In this document: positions 7,221 through 15,806 of the stretch, one piece after another
Layout of the letters: each line of letters begins with the position of its first letter
How positions within the stretch are numbered: the stretch's first letter is position 1
DNA from: Thalassospiraceae bacterium LMO-JJ14
GTDB lineage: Bacteria > Pseudomonadota > Alphaproteobacteria > Rhodospirillales > Casp-alpha2
Reading direction: 5' to 3'
Length of the DNA: 64,000 nucleotides
NCBI GenBank assembly: GCA_021555105.2
Contig: CP134604.1
Span: 1,426,001-1,490,000 of the forward strand
Position numbers and translations under genes: made by a program
Notes under the pieces: model-generated
Told to the model about the DNA's origin: nothing
What the model saw: only the letters and a program-made list of their open reading frames with translations
Databases searched by the model: none

Positions 7221-8920
7221 TCGCCGGCCTCCGATACACGCGGTTGCGCGCCCGCGCCCATGTTCGTCGGGCGTGGCAATCGGGTGACGCGCGGCGACGG
7301 CTTGGAGGAAAGATCAATCACCCATTCCGCGCCCTTGATGATGTTGGGATCGAAGGAACAGGCGATGATCGTGCCGCCTTTTTGTGCGTGCGCGTTCATG
7401 GCGGCGTAGACAAGTGCGCGGCCTTCCTCGTCCAGTCCCTCGGTCGGCTCGTCGACGATCAGAATTTTTCCACCGACGGCCAACGCGCGCGCCAGCGCCA
7501 GACGCCGACGGATACCGAGTGCAAGGTGGTCGCCGCCGTTGCGAATTTCCATGTCGAGGCCTTCGGTGCTGGCATTGATAAACGGGCCGAGCCCGGCGGC
7601 GGCGATCAACGCGTTGAGACCGGCTTCGTCCAGAGCCGGGTTCGCGGCCAACAAATTCTCGCGCACCGTTCCCGGCAGGAATTTCGGTTCTTGCGGCAGG
7701 TATGAAATCTGTTGCCGCCACCAGGCGGGAGAGACCTGTTCGAGGTCCGTGCCGTCAATCAGGATATTGCCCCGGGTCGGCGTCCTGAGCCCGGTGATCA
7801 GTTGTGCGACCGTCGATTTTCCGCTGCCGTTCGGGCCGCTGACCGCCAGTGTCTGCCCCGGTGCGACATCGACACTTAAATGTTCGAATACCGGTGCGCG
7901 CTGTCCCTGATAGACGAAGGCCGTATCCTTAAGCGAGATGGCGCCGGTGTACCCGGGCAATTCGACGCCGCCCCGCCGTTCGGGTTGCACCGTCTCCAGT
8001 TCATCCAGAACAAGCCGGCTTTGTGCAGCGACGGCGAAGGCACGCTGAATGCCCGCGAGACGCCCGAGCGGCATGATCGCGCGCGCGGCCAGAATGTTCG
8101 CACCGATCAATGCGCCGACGTCCAACAGGCCCTGAACCACAAGGTATCCGCCGACGGCAATCATGGTGACGGTCAACAAAGACTGCAGCGTCTGCGTGAC
8201 CGTGCTGATGAAATCCTGATTGGATGCAAACGATGCCTGGGCGGTGTCGCTCTCGGCGCGGGACTGACGCCAGCGGCGTTCTATACATCCGGTTGCGTCA
8301 AAAAGCCGCAAGGTGTCGGCGGCGCGCATCGCCGATTGCGTCAGCTTCTGACGAATGGCGCCTGTACGCTCCAGCGTGCCGGCCGGCGCTTTCAGCATTG
8401 TCTGCCCAACAAAGCCCAGCAACAGAACGGCAACGGCGAAGCCGCTCGCAATCATGGCAAGGGTCGGGCTCAGAAGCGCCAGCACACCAATGAACAGCAG
8501 CGCAAACGGCACATCGAGCATGACCAGCATGTTTGCCGGTCCGTATGCGGCACGGATGGTGTCCGGCCCGCTTGCCGCCTGAAACCGCGCCCGGTCGGTA
8601 AACATCGAAAAAACGGCGAACGGTGTACGCAGCAAGGCGTTGCGCGCGGTCTCGGCGGTTTTGTCGTCAAACGGCTGCGCGGCGCGTTGCGCGAGCTTGA
8701 GGCGCACACGCCGGAAACCGAACTCGAACACGACGGCGATGACCGCGCCGGCGGTCAGCGTCGCGAGTGTGGTATCGACCCCGAACGCGACGTAACGGTT
8801 CAGCACCTGAATGACGAAGATCGGCGCCGCCAGCGCCAGGACGTTGGCGAACAACGTCGCAACCAGCAACTCGAAGCCGAGGCCGGGACGGGAAAACAGA
8901 CGGGCAAGGATCGCACGCAT
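7217..8920 (-). CDS. Type I secretion ABC exporter (permease/ATPase) with degenerate ATPase motifs
   Basis: A 567-residue half-transporter: six membrane segments in residues 1-310, then the nucleotide-binding domain. It has no N-terminal C39 peptidase or C39-like domain. Walker A is intact (SGPNGSGKST, 361-370), as are the Q-loop (YLPQEP, 407-412) and Walker B with D-loop (KILIVDEPTEGLDEEG, 485-500). The ABC signature normally reading LSGGQ is DHLALGI (464-470), and the H-loop position reads IIACSFDP (518-525) with no histidine. Such a domain may hydrolyse ATP poorly, or pair with an unlinked partner; within the T1SS family this is a recognisable divergence, not proof of inactivity. It sits between the FecR/RTX substrate gene and hlyD and should export that substrate. 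Confidence 0.9.
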   Translation of the reverse strand: MRAILARLFSRPGLGFELLVATLFANVLALAAPIFVIQVLNRYVAFGVDTTLATLTAGAVIAVVFEFGFRRVRLKLAQRAAQPFDDKTAETARNALLRTPFAVFSMFTDRARFQAASGPDTIRAAYGPANMLVMLDVPFALLFIGVLALLSPTLAMIASGFAVAVLLLGFVGQTMLKAPAGTLERTGAIRQKLTQSAMRAADTLRLFDATGCIERRWRQSRAESDTAQASFASNQDFISTVTQTLQSLLTVTMIAVGGYLVVQGLLDVGALIGANILAARAIMPLGRLAGIQRAFAVAAQSRLVLDELETVQPERRGGVELPGYTGAISLKDTAFVYQGQRAPVFEHLSVDVAPGQTLAVSGPNGSGKSTVAQLITGLRTPTRGNILIDGTDLEQVSPAWWRQQISYLPQEPKFLPGTVRENLLAANPALDEAGLNALIAAAGLGPFINASTEGLDMEIRNGGDHLALGIRRRLALARALAVGGKILIVDEPTEGLDEEGRALVYAAMNAHAQKGGTIIACSFDPNIIKGAEWVIDLSSKPSPRVTRLPRPTNMGAGAQPRVSEAGE

Positions 8921-8992
8921 GGGCTGACTATACTGAAAAGACGCGGATTTCGCGACCTGCAGGTTTCAACGCGGCATGCTGCTGCGGGCGGG

Positions 8993-11701
8993 TCAGGAGA
9001 AGCCGTCGAAGTTGGCGGCTGTCAGGTTGTCGTTGTTGACGCTCGACAGGTCGGCGACCTGGGAAAGTTCGCCGGACTCGACGGTGCCGTCCGCCGTGAC
9101 CTGACCGTCCGCCCAATACCACAACCGGCTATCCGTGCCGTCTCCGACGGCGAACAGCATCGTGTTTCCGGCGCTGAGGCCCGTGAGATTGTTGAGCGCG
9201 GTCGCGACCGTGCTGGCGGTCGTGTAGCCGGCCACGTCCGTCGTGTAACTGACGACTGCGGTATTGGCTTGGACCGTACCGCCCGTCGCCAGGGCCTCGA
9301 AAACATTGCTTGTCCCCCGGCTGACGCTGACATTGAAATCGATGACATCACCGCTGCCGCCCGCCGTGAAGGCTGAAATCGTATCGCCGAAATCGCCCGT
9401 CTGGTCATAGTTCAGGTGCTGACTGCCGGCCCCGAGCGTGATGTTGTCGGCGCCGCCGCCGCCCGTGATCGTATCGGCACCGCCGCCGGAAACGATGGTG
9501 TCGGTGTTCGACCCGGTCACGATGGTGTCGGCAGCGGAACTGCCGGTGACGTTGTTGGTGCCTGTGTTTGCACTCCCGGAATAGGAAAGGGCGTTCGTCA
9601 GCGACGAGCCGTCGAACGAAACCGTGGCGCTGGTGATGCCGGTGTTGAACCCGACGGCGATGCCGGAATTGTTGAAGCCGGTATCGAAGTTGCTGCCCGC
9701 CGTAATGCTGTAGGTTGCATCGGCACCGAACTGGAAACTTTCGAAATTACTGAAATTGGCAAAGTTCGCATCCGCCAGCGACGCGGCCGTCGTCAGGCGG
9801 AACGTATCCGTATCGGCGCCACCGTCGAACGTCGGCGCGCTGGACATCCCGTTGACGGCAAGCACGTCGTTGCCGGCGGCCAGACTTACCGAGGTCGTGC
9901 CGTCTGCGCTGTTGATGGAGACGGTGTCGGCGCCGGAACTGCCGGTGATGGATGCCCCACTCGACGAAGGGCTGAGGGTGAAGGTGTTCGTGCCGGCCGA
10001 CAGCAGCCAGGATTCGACATTGGCGGCGCTGGCGATCGTGTTCGTGCCGGCGGCAAGGGTGACGCTATCGGTTCCGCTGCCGAGGTCGATACTGGAATTT
10101 GATGCGTTGGTGGTGTTCATTTGGAAGCTGAGCGTCAGGTTCTGGTTCGTTGCATTCCCCAAAAATGCGAAGGGTGCGCGCGGCCCGGCCGTCGAGGCAT
10201 CCTGGTTGGCCATTGTCAGGTTGCCGGCCGTCTGCCATGTCAGCGATTGCACGTCGGAGATGTCGGACGTCGAGTTGTACGCCAACTGCAGCGTTTCGAC
10301 GTTGGAAAACGCCAGCGTATTCGTCGTCGAATTGAGAATGAGCGTGTCCGTTCCGTCGTCCAGATCGACGATATCGCCGCCACCGCCCTGGCTGGCGCCG
10401 CCGCCCATCAATGTGATCGTGTCTGTGCCGGTGCTCCCGGTGATAACGTCGTTGGCACCGTTCGTTAGTATCACCGTCTGTGTCCCGCTGACGCTATGGC
10501 CGATGGTTACCTCGGAAATGCTCACCAGCGGCACGTCATCCGTCGTATCGCCGACCGCAGCCAGAATCTGCTCGTTGATATTCTGGCCGATGGCGAGCGC
10601 CACCTGCTGCACGACTTGCTGAACGGCCTGATCGATCACCTCGTTCCCGGTTTGGGCGCCGATGAGCGCACTATACGTTGCCAGGCCACCGCCGGAAATA
10701 AGCGCCGTCGGATCACCGACAATCGTATTCGTAATGCCGCTGATGACGTCGTCGATGGCGTTTTGAACGGTAAACGTATCCAACTGCGTCGGATCGAGCC
10801 CGAAGCGCGATATTGTCAGTTCCGCCGTTTGCGCCGCGATCGCGAGGGCTGCGACCGGATCGACGCCGTCGGCAAGGGCCTGGGCGAACGCATCGGCCGC
10901 CGCCGCCTCGGCCTCGGCCTGGGCGCCGGCGCCCTCGGGGGCGTCCCCGGTCGTGAGGGTATCGCCGATATTCTCTCCGTCCTCTCCCGTGCCCTGCTGG
11001 GACGGCGGCGTCGGCAGCGCGGCGATTGAACTGCCGAAAACGGCCTGCAATGCGCTTGCGGGCAGTACGACGGGCGTGCTCGGCGGCACGAACGGGTTCG
11101 GCACGCTGGTGGTGGCGTTGACGCCGTTCAGTGTCTGCGAGCCCGTCGGCGTTGAAATGTTCATTTCCCCGGCCTGGCCGGTCACCGGATCGCGGAAGTT
11201 GGAAAATGTGCCGCTTGGCGGCAACGGCGAGTTCGGGTCGTCGGCCTGCGGGTTGATGACGCGGCCGCCGCCGGCAGTACCGCGGATGCCGATCGTCGCC
11301 GCCGACGTTTCAATCTTCATGGCATCGACGGATGATTTTGCAATCTCGCCGGATACGAACGTAAAGACCCCCTTGGCGACATTGAAAACCGAGGAACCCT
11401 CGTTCGTGGCCGGATCGTAGACCAGTTCGTCAATGGTCATGCGGCCGTCTTCGGCGAGGGAAAAAGTGGTGTCGTCGACGAAGATCAGCCCGACGGACCC
11501 CTCGCCGCTGGTTTGGACGACATCGCCCAGAAAGACCGGCGTGCCGGCTTCGGCGGTGACGGTCTCGCCGTCGGCGCGAATGATTACGGCATCGCCATTG
11601 GCCGTGTCGACCTGCCCGATCGGTTCACCTGTCACGGCTTGTGCGATCTCGATCAGATCAACTTCAGGAGCGTCGGGGCCGAACCGCGGATTGCCATCCA
11701 T
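8993..11701 (-). CDS. FecR-domain RTX-like protein, probable T1SS substrate
   Basis: A 902-residue secreted or surface protein, strongly acidic and poor in cysteine. Residues about 30-165 form a FecR-like domain (DGETVTAEAGTPVFLGDVV, FVDDTTFSLAEDGRMTID, TSAATIGIRGTAGGG). Similar N-terminal domains occur in giant T1SS adhesins and retention modules. An Ala/Pro/Gly-rich region follows, then many glycine/aspartate-rich calcium-binding-type repeats (GSTGTDTITLMGG, GSSGADTVSI, GGGGADNITLGAG). The C-terminal about 100 residues (FGDTISAFTAGGSGDVIDF... and the acidic end) look like an uncleaved C-terminal secretion signal. There is no Sec signal peptide, consistent with T1SS export. The ATG at 11701 has GGGAG at 9-base spacing. 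It is encoded directly between the TolC-like gene and the exporter pair, which supports substrate assignment. A function in adhesion or biofilm is inference. Confidence 0.85.
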   Translation of the reverse strand: MDGNPRFGPDAPEVDLIEIAQAVTGEPIGQVDTANGDAVIIRADGETVTAEAGTPVFLGDVVQTSGEGSVGLIFVDDTTFSLAEDGRMTIDELVYDPATNEGSSVFNVAKGVFTFVSGEIAKSSVDAMKIETSAATIGIRGTAGGGRVINPQADDPNSPLPPSGTFSNFRDPVTGQAGEMNISTPTGSQTLNGVNATTSVPNPFVPPSTPVVLPASALQAVFGSSIAALPTPPSQQGTGEDGENIGDTLTTGDAPEGAGAQAEAEAAAADAFAQALADGVDPVAALAIAAQTAELTISRFGLDPTQLDTFTVQNAIDDVISGITNTIVGDPTALISGGGLATYSALIGAQTGNEVIDQAVQQVVQQVALAIGQNINEQILAAVGDTTDDVPLVSISEVTIGHSVSGTQTVILTNGANDVITGSTGTDTITLMGGGASQGGGGDIVDLDDGTDTLILNSTTNTLAFSNVETLQLAYNSTSDISDVQSLTWQTAGNLTMANQDASTAGPRAPFAFLGNATNQNLTLSFQMNTTNASNSSIDLGSGTDSVTLAAGTNTIASAANVESWLLSAGTNTFTLSPSSSGASITGSSGADTVSINSADGTTSVSLAAGNDVLAVNGMSSAPTFDGGADTDTFRLTTAASLADANFANFSNFESFQFGADATYSITAGSNFDTGFNNSGIAVGFNTGITSATVSFDGSSLTNALSYSGSANTGTNNVTGSSAADTIVTGSNTDTIVSGGGADTITGGGGADNITLGAGSQHLNYDQTGDFGDTISAFTAGGSGDVIDFNVSVSRGTSNVFEALATGGTVQANTAVVSYTTDVAGYTTASTVATALNNLTGLSAGNTMLFAVGDGTDSRLWYWADGQVTADGTVESGELSQVADLSSVNNDNLTAANFDGFS

Positions 11702-11726
11702 TTACGCGGACTCCCTCATCGTAAAA

Positions 11727-13028
11727 CTATCCGTCTATCGCATCGGGCGTCAGACGGCCCATTGCGGACAACAGACGGTATGCTGCCTGCAGGACATCGA
11801 CCTCCGCCGACGCGGCGTCGCTGGTCGCATTGATCAGCGCGGTTTCACCGGCCAGCACGTCGATCAACGAGCGGTTGCCAAGCTGGCGTTCACGACGCGC
11901 CAGCTCAAGGAACTCGCTCGCGATATCCGTCTGATTGTTTAGTTGCTGGAAGCGAAGACGTGCCGTTTCAAGATCGGTCCAGGCATTGCGGACCCGTTCT
12001 TCAACCAGGTCGCGTTCCTCCTTGAAGCGGCTGATACCCGCGTCGTGCGTCAGCTCGGCGGCGCGCAATGTGTTCGTACCCGTCATACCGAGGTTGAGCG
12101 AATACGTCATTTCGACCTTGAACAGGGTTTCCTGCTTGCCGCCGACCGTGCCACCTTCGTCGCGCTTGAGGTTTTTTTCCGCCGTCGCGCTGATGGTCGG
12201 ATAGAACTCGTCGGCTTTCGTTTCAATAACGTTCTGCTTGGTAACCAGGGTCCCCAGATAGGTTGCCTTGAGCTGCGGGTTCTCCTCCAGCGCGGTGCTG
12301 ATCGCAGAATCCAGATCCTGCGGCAGCAGGTCTACCGGCACACGTGGCAGCGCTACAGCTTTGTTCTGTTCGGATACGGGCGGTTCGGTGTCGAATACCG
12401 CCCGATAACGGTTGATTGCATTCCGTAGCGCCCCCTTGATCCGGGTTTGCGTGGCTTCCAGGCCGGCAAGCTGGCTTTTTGCCTGCAAAACGTCGGTCGC
12501 CAGCCCTGAGCCGCGTTGCACGCGCGCGTCTTCTAGCTGCATCTGACGTTTGACGTTGGCGATCGAGCCCTGATTGAAGCGCAGCAACTTGCGCTGGCGC
12601 AGAACGTTCAGATGCGCGTTCAGCGCTTCCAGCGAAAGACCCTGCCGCGTTGATTCCAGCGTATGTGTTGCCTGCGTCACCTCAACGCGGCTGCGGTCGA
12701 TGGCCGCTTCAGTGGCGCCGAAATCGTAAATCAGCTGGGTCAGTGAAAGTTCAAGAACGCGGGGCGGCATCGCCGTGTCATCGGTGCCCTTGCCTTTATT
12801 CTGTTCTTCATAGCCGTAAGACGTGGTCGCGTCCAAAGTTGGATACCAGTCGCCCACGGCTGTTTTCGAACGTTGCTTTGCAGCTTCCAGGTCAGCCGCA
12901 GCGGCTGCGATCCGCTTGTGATCGTTCAAAAGTTGCTCAATCGTCGGTTTTAGCTCCGCAGCATGAGTGAACTGCGGCGAAGAAACCAAAGCGGCGATCA
13001 AAGCAGCACTGGCAGTTAATCGGAACAT
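11727..13028 (-). CDS. TolC-family outer-membrane channel protein
   Basis: A 433-residue outer-membrane efflux protein. I place the start at ATG 13028 because it gives a clean signal peptide (MFRLTASAALIAALV...THA, cleaved near residue 22-24); the frame is open further upstream. The mature protein has two tandem OEP repeats: TIEQLLNDHKRIAAAAADLE with GDWYPTLDAT in the first, and LEENPQLKATYLGTLVTKQN with ADEFYPTISATAEK in the second. This is typical of the TolC/LapE type used by type I secretion. The C-terminus has LIDVLAGETALINATSD, another usual TolC element. It is the first gene of the leftward secretion operon, 25 bases upstream of the FecR/RTX gene. It should form the outer-membrane exit for that system. 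Confidence 0.9.
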   Translation of the reverse strand: MFRLTASAALIAALVSSPQFTHAAELKPTIEQLLNDHKRIAAAAADLEAAKQRSKTAVGDWYPTLDATTSYGYEEQNKGKGTDDTAMPPRVLELSLTQLIYDFGATEAAIDRSRVEVTQATHTLESTRQGLSLEALNAHLNVLRQRKLLRFNQGSIANVKRQMQLEDARVQRGSGLATDVLQAKSQLAGLEATQTRIKGALRNAINRYRAVFDTEPPVSEQNKAVALPRVPVDLLPQDLDSAISTALEENPQLKATYLGTLVTKQNVIETKADEFYPTISATAEKNLKRDEGGTVGGKQETLFKVEMTYSLNLGMTGTNTLRAAELTHDAGISRFKEERDLVEERVRNAWTDLETARLRFQQLNNQTDIASEFLELARRERQLGNRSLIDVLAGETALINATSDAASAEVDVLQAAYRLLSAMGRLTPDAIDG

Positions 13029-13454
13029 TCTAACAGGCCCCCAATTTCTCTGCCCCGCCAAAGAATGTAAAAGCGATTGGAATCGCAATTTTATACTACT
13101 GTAGTATGTACAAAATATCACCATCCAAGGCAATACACTAAAGGTTGCATGCGCTGCTTGCGGCACCAAGCGGCCGGCATCAAATATTTGATTCAAGGAA
13201 AGCCCGCGATCCAAGGTTACAGCTTTCTTTTAAGTTGGGACGGCGACCCTGACCAATATCCAATGGCTGCAAACGGCTAGAAGCTGACCGGCTAGAGGCC
13301 GCGGCATCGCGTTTGTTTATGGTCTTTAAGCAGGCCTTTGGCGAGCGCCGACAAATTGGCAGCCAAGTGCTTGTCGGAGATACTGCCACCACTGCTTGTC
13401 ACGCCGGAATCCCGGCCTTCCTCAAACCAGAGGGGGAAACCTTCAAGCCTTCTG
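13029..13454. other. Intergenic region upstream of the secretion operon
   Basis: About 425 bases between the TolC-like start and the 3' end of the ureohydrolase gene. It must hold the promoter of the leftward secretion operon. The only clear structure is the inverted repeat at 13093-13107. The 7-base word GGCTAGA occurs twice near 13276-13300. I see no convincing gene and no U-tract terminator for the ureohydrolase gene. Confidence 0.5.
13093..13107. promoter_or_regulatory. Palindromic operator candidate upstream of the TolC-like gene
   Basis: ATACTAC-T-GTAGTAT, two perfect 7-base arms around one base, lies 65-80 bases upstream of the TolC-like start in an AT-rich patch. Position and symmetry fit an operator for a dimeric regulator controlling the type I secretion operon. 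The regulator is not encoded next to it. Confidence 0.4.
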
Positions 13455-14438
13455 CTAACCTGATTTTCCGGCCGCGATCAGCAGTGCCGTCATCTCGAAC
13501 AGAACCAGATTGGCCAGATAACAGGTCAGGTCACGGACGTCATAGGGGGGCGAGACCTCGGTCAGGTCACAGCCGACAATATCGAGTCCCTTCAGGGCGC
13601 TGAAGCACGCGAGGGCTTCTGCACTGGTCGGCCCACAGGGTTCCGGGCTGCCCGTTCCCGGCGCATGGGCCTGATCGACGAAGTCCATGTCGAAGGTCAC
13701 GTATACTTTATAACCTTCCAGGCGTCTTAACTGTTCGCTTAAGCCTGTGGGGCCCATTTCCTGCAAGTCTTCGACGCTGATGACCTGGATGCCGTGTTTG
13801 TCCTGAAAATCGAAATCCGTTCGGCTATACGTCTTGCGGATGCCGATCTGAACGAACTTATCCGGATGAATGAGCCCTTCTTCGACGGCATGGCGAAACA
13901 TCGTGCCATGGGTATAACCGCCTTCAAGGGTGTCTGAATGGGCATCGAAATGCACCACCGCAACTTTTCCGTGGACCCGGTGCATGGCATGCAGGATCGG
14001 GTAGGTGATGCCGTGATCGCCACCGACGGCAACAGGGGTAATCCCTGCCGCCAGAAGATCCGTAATTTCGTTGTCGATGGTCTGCAGAGCATCGGATACG
14101 CGCATCGGCGAAATCAGCATGTCACCGCAGTCGACAACCGAATTCTGCTCGGACAAGGCAACGTCGAGGTCCGGATGGTATTCGGGCGAACGCCAGCAGG
14201 CATTGCGGATACCCCGCGGACCGAAGCGTGTGCCCGGTGTGCGTGCAACCCCGCCATCATAAGGAACGCCGACAATACCGATCGTGGGCTTCTCGACGCT
14301 ATCGATCAACGGCAGGCGTAAAAATGTCGGAATGCCGACAAACCGTCGCAGATCGTTCGTGGTCACAAGGCCACGTTTTCTATATCGGCCCAGACTGTGG
14401 GGGGTATTCAGGTCGCCTGATTTGTCGTCCGAGTACAT
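13455..14438 (-). CDS. Ureohydrolase (agmatinase/arginase family)
   Basis: A 327-residue dimanganese hydrolase of the arginase/agmatinase superfamily that would cleave a guanidino compound to urea plus an amine. All metal-binding motifs are present in order: GGDHGITYP, VVHFDAHSDT and TFDMDFVDQAHAPGTGSPEP. The third normally reads DxDxxDP, so the VDQAHAPG variant is slightly unusual. The N-terminus (about 45 residues before PTIGIVGVPYDGG) is longer than in classic SpeB. The substrate could be agmatine, guanidinobutyrate, guanidinopropionate or another guanidine; a second, more typical agmatinase is encoded at 44148-45125. ATG 14438 is preceded by GGGGG at workable spacing. It stands alone, with no obvious operon partner. 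Confidence 0.85.
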   Translation of the reverse strand: MYSDDKSGDLNTPHSLGRYRKRGLVTTNDLRRFVGIPTFLRLPLIDSVEKPTIGIVGVPYDGGVARTPGTRFGPRGIRNACWRSPEYHPDLDVALSEQNSVVDCGDMLISPMRVSDALQTIDNEITDLLAAGITPVAVGGDHGITYPILHAMHRVHGKVAVVHFDAHSDTLEGGYTHGTMFRHAVEEGLIHPDKFVQIGIRKTYSRTDFDFQDKHGIQVISVEDLQEMGPTGLSEQLRRLEGYKVYVTFDMDFVDQAHAPGTGSPEPCGPTSAEALACFSALKGLDIVGCDLTEVSPPYDVRDLTCYLANLVLFEMTALLIAAGKSG

Positions 14439-14498
14439 GGAAATTGCCCCCTGCCTTCGCTGGGGACATCAATCCAAGCTCAGGTTTCCCCAATTAAG

Positions 14499-14657
14499 AT
14501 GGATGATGACATTAACAGCGACGCAGATACCCGTCATCCAGATTTCGTCCGCACTATCGACGGGTGTGCGGCCATGCTCAATGTCTGCACATGGCTAGAA
14601 GCAGACAAAATCCGCAGTCGTCAAGAACGTCCGCTTGTAGCCATGAGCGGAAACTAA
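14499..14657 (+). CDS. Possible small acidic protein, 52 residues
   Basis: ATG at 14499 opens a 52-codon frame (MDDDINSDADTRHPDF... ending VAMSGN, TAA). Its composition is protein-like, with an acidic start, a CAAMLNVCTW core and a basic RSRQER stretch. It occupies most of an otherwise gene-free interval between two leftward genes. There is no strong ribosome binding site (only AATTAAG before the ATG), and I recognise no family. It may be chance. Confidence 0.25.
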   Translation: MDDDINSDADTRHPDFVRTIDGCAAMLNVCTWLEADKIRSRQERPLVAMSGN

Positions 14658-14686
14658 GGTAAAGATTACGAAAACTATTGGTGGCC

Positions 14687-14723
14687 AAAAAAAGAGTAGG
14701 AAAAAGTTCGTTTCCCGCTCTTT
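14687..14723 (-). terminator. Rho-independent terminator of the alpha/beta hydrolase gene
   Basis: Read leftward, the hairpin has arms AAAGAG and CTCTTT plus an inner pair GGAAA/TTTCC, separated by a 2x2 internal mismatch, with a 7-base loop. It runs directly into seven T residues. It lies about 20 bases after the hydrolase stop at 14745, as expected for an intrinsic terminator. Confidence 0.75.
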
Positions 14724-14744
14724 CTGGTTCCTATGTTTTAATTG

Positions 14745-15587
14745 TCAAGCGGTTCGGTGAATGTGACCAGGGTCTCGCTTGGCAAATTGATCCTTCAGAT
14801 GTTCGGCTACGGCCACTGGATGCGTAATCGGCAGCATGTGTCCGGCATTGGCAATCGTGCGGTGTCGGGCGCACTTCAATTTCTCATTGAGAATTCGACT
14901 TATGCACCGGACCGATTTTGGAGACCGCGTGCCCGCGATTATCAAGGTCGGAATATCGATATCCTCAACCGACGTCACAAACGGCGGTTCGGCGCCCAAT
15001 GCCCCAAACTCCATCGCGACTTTCGTCATGGCAGCGCAAGTTGATTTCTGACGCTCAGTCGGCATTGCATCGAAGGTGCCGGTGCCGTTCCAATAGTCGA
15101 TAAAGCGTTGTGCCGCTGCGCGGTACAGCCGTGCTTCGACGGCTTCGGTGACGTCTTGGGCAAGGGCAAGTATCTCACTGTGATACTTGTTGTCATCTGC
15201 CGTCCCGCTAGCAAGAACGTTAAATGCGCTAGGCTCAATCAGCGTTAAAGTTTGCAGCAAACAAGGATTCGACTTGGCAATATGCATAGCCACGGCACCA
15301 CCGAAGGAATGTCCCACCAAGTGCGCGCGAATGCCAAGGCGATTGATCAACGCGATAACGTTGCGAGCTTCGTCAGCAATCCGCATGTGACCGGGACCGC
15401 TCCATGCAGAGCTGAAGCCATAACCCAATAAATTGGGTGCTATAACGCGATAGGTGTCTGGCAGGTGCTTGAAAACACCGTTCCATTGACCGGCGTTGCT
15501 GGCGGAACTGTGCAGAAAGACAATGGGCTCACCTTGTCCATGGTCATACACAGATATGATGGAATTGTTGATGTTAAAATGTCTCAT
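14745..15587 (-). CDS. Alpha/beta-fold hydrolase
   Basis: A 280-residue cytoplasmic hydrolase. HGQGEPIVFLHSSASNAGQW (about residues 15-34) is the oxyanion loop, normally HG. LVGHSFGGAVA (about 96-106) is the nucleophile elbow with Ser in GHSFG. The acid lies near TLIIAGTRSPKS, and the histidine is in NAGHMLPITHP near the C-terminus, so the catalytic triad looks complete. The start is ATG 15587 with GAGGA upstream; the frame is open to 15764 but that extension is not protein-like. The closest general classes are esterase/lipase or meta-cleavage-product hydrolase; the substrate is unknown. The OsmC-like gene lies 219 bases upstream in the same orientation, and a terminator follows at 14687-14723. 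Confidence 0.85.
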   Translation of the reverse strand: MRHFNINNSIISVYDHGQGEPIVFLHSSASNAGQWNGVFKHLPDTYRVIAPNLLGYGFSSAWSGPGHMRIADEARNVIALINRLGIRAHLVGHSFGGAVAMHIAKSNPCLLQTLTLIEPSAFNVLASGTADDNKYHSEILALAQDVTEAVEARLYRAAAQRFIDYWNGTGTFDAMPTERQKSTCAAMTKVAMEFGALGAEPPFVTSVEDIDIPTLIIAGTRSPKSVRCISRILNEKLKCARHRTIANAGHMLPITHPVAVAEHLKDQFAKRDPGHIHRTA

Positions 15588-15696
15588 GGCGGCAATCCTC
15601 TTTTCTAGTGTCGGTAAAGCAGCCCGGCGCGTCAGGCTCTTCGTTGCTGATGGCGATTGAAATTGCGGGCAAGCAGACGATTTCCTGGATCGGTTC

Positions 15697-15734
15697 GATA
15701 TCCCCGGAACCGCTAACAGGCTGCCGGGGATATC
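15697..15734. repeat. Perfect 11-base inverted repeat between OsmC and hydrolase genes
   Basis: GATATCCCCGG at 15697-15707 pairs exactly with CCGGGGATATC at 15724-15734 around a 16-base loop. It lies after the OsmC stop and before the hydrolase start. No T-run follows, so it is not a classical intrinsic terminator. It could be an mRNA-stabilising or processing hairpin, or an operator. Confidence 0.55.
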
Positions 15735-15806
15735 TACGGGTATGATGTCGGGTTGCAGAGGCAACCACGCCCATGACCCTGGTGATGTCCGATATCGCCG
15801 CCTGTA

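Larger units (their letters stand above)
14439..14744. other. Intergenic region with a possible small ORF and a terminator
   Basis: This 306-base stretch contains the promoter of the leftward ureohydrolase, a possible 52-residue rightward ORF (14499-14657) and the terminator of the leftward alpha/beta hydrolase (14687-14723). Confidence 0.5.

Noticed and set aside
9416-10622. Long plus-strand ORFs opposite the FecR/RTX gene
   Set aside because: They mirror the repetitive glycine/aspartate codons of the real gene, have no ribosome binding sites and no recognisable domains.
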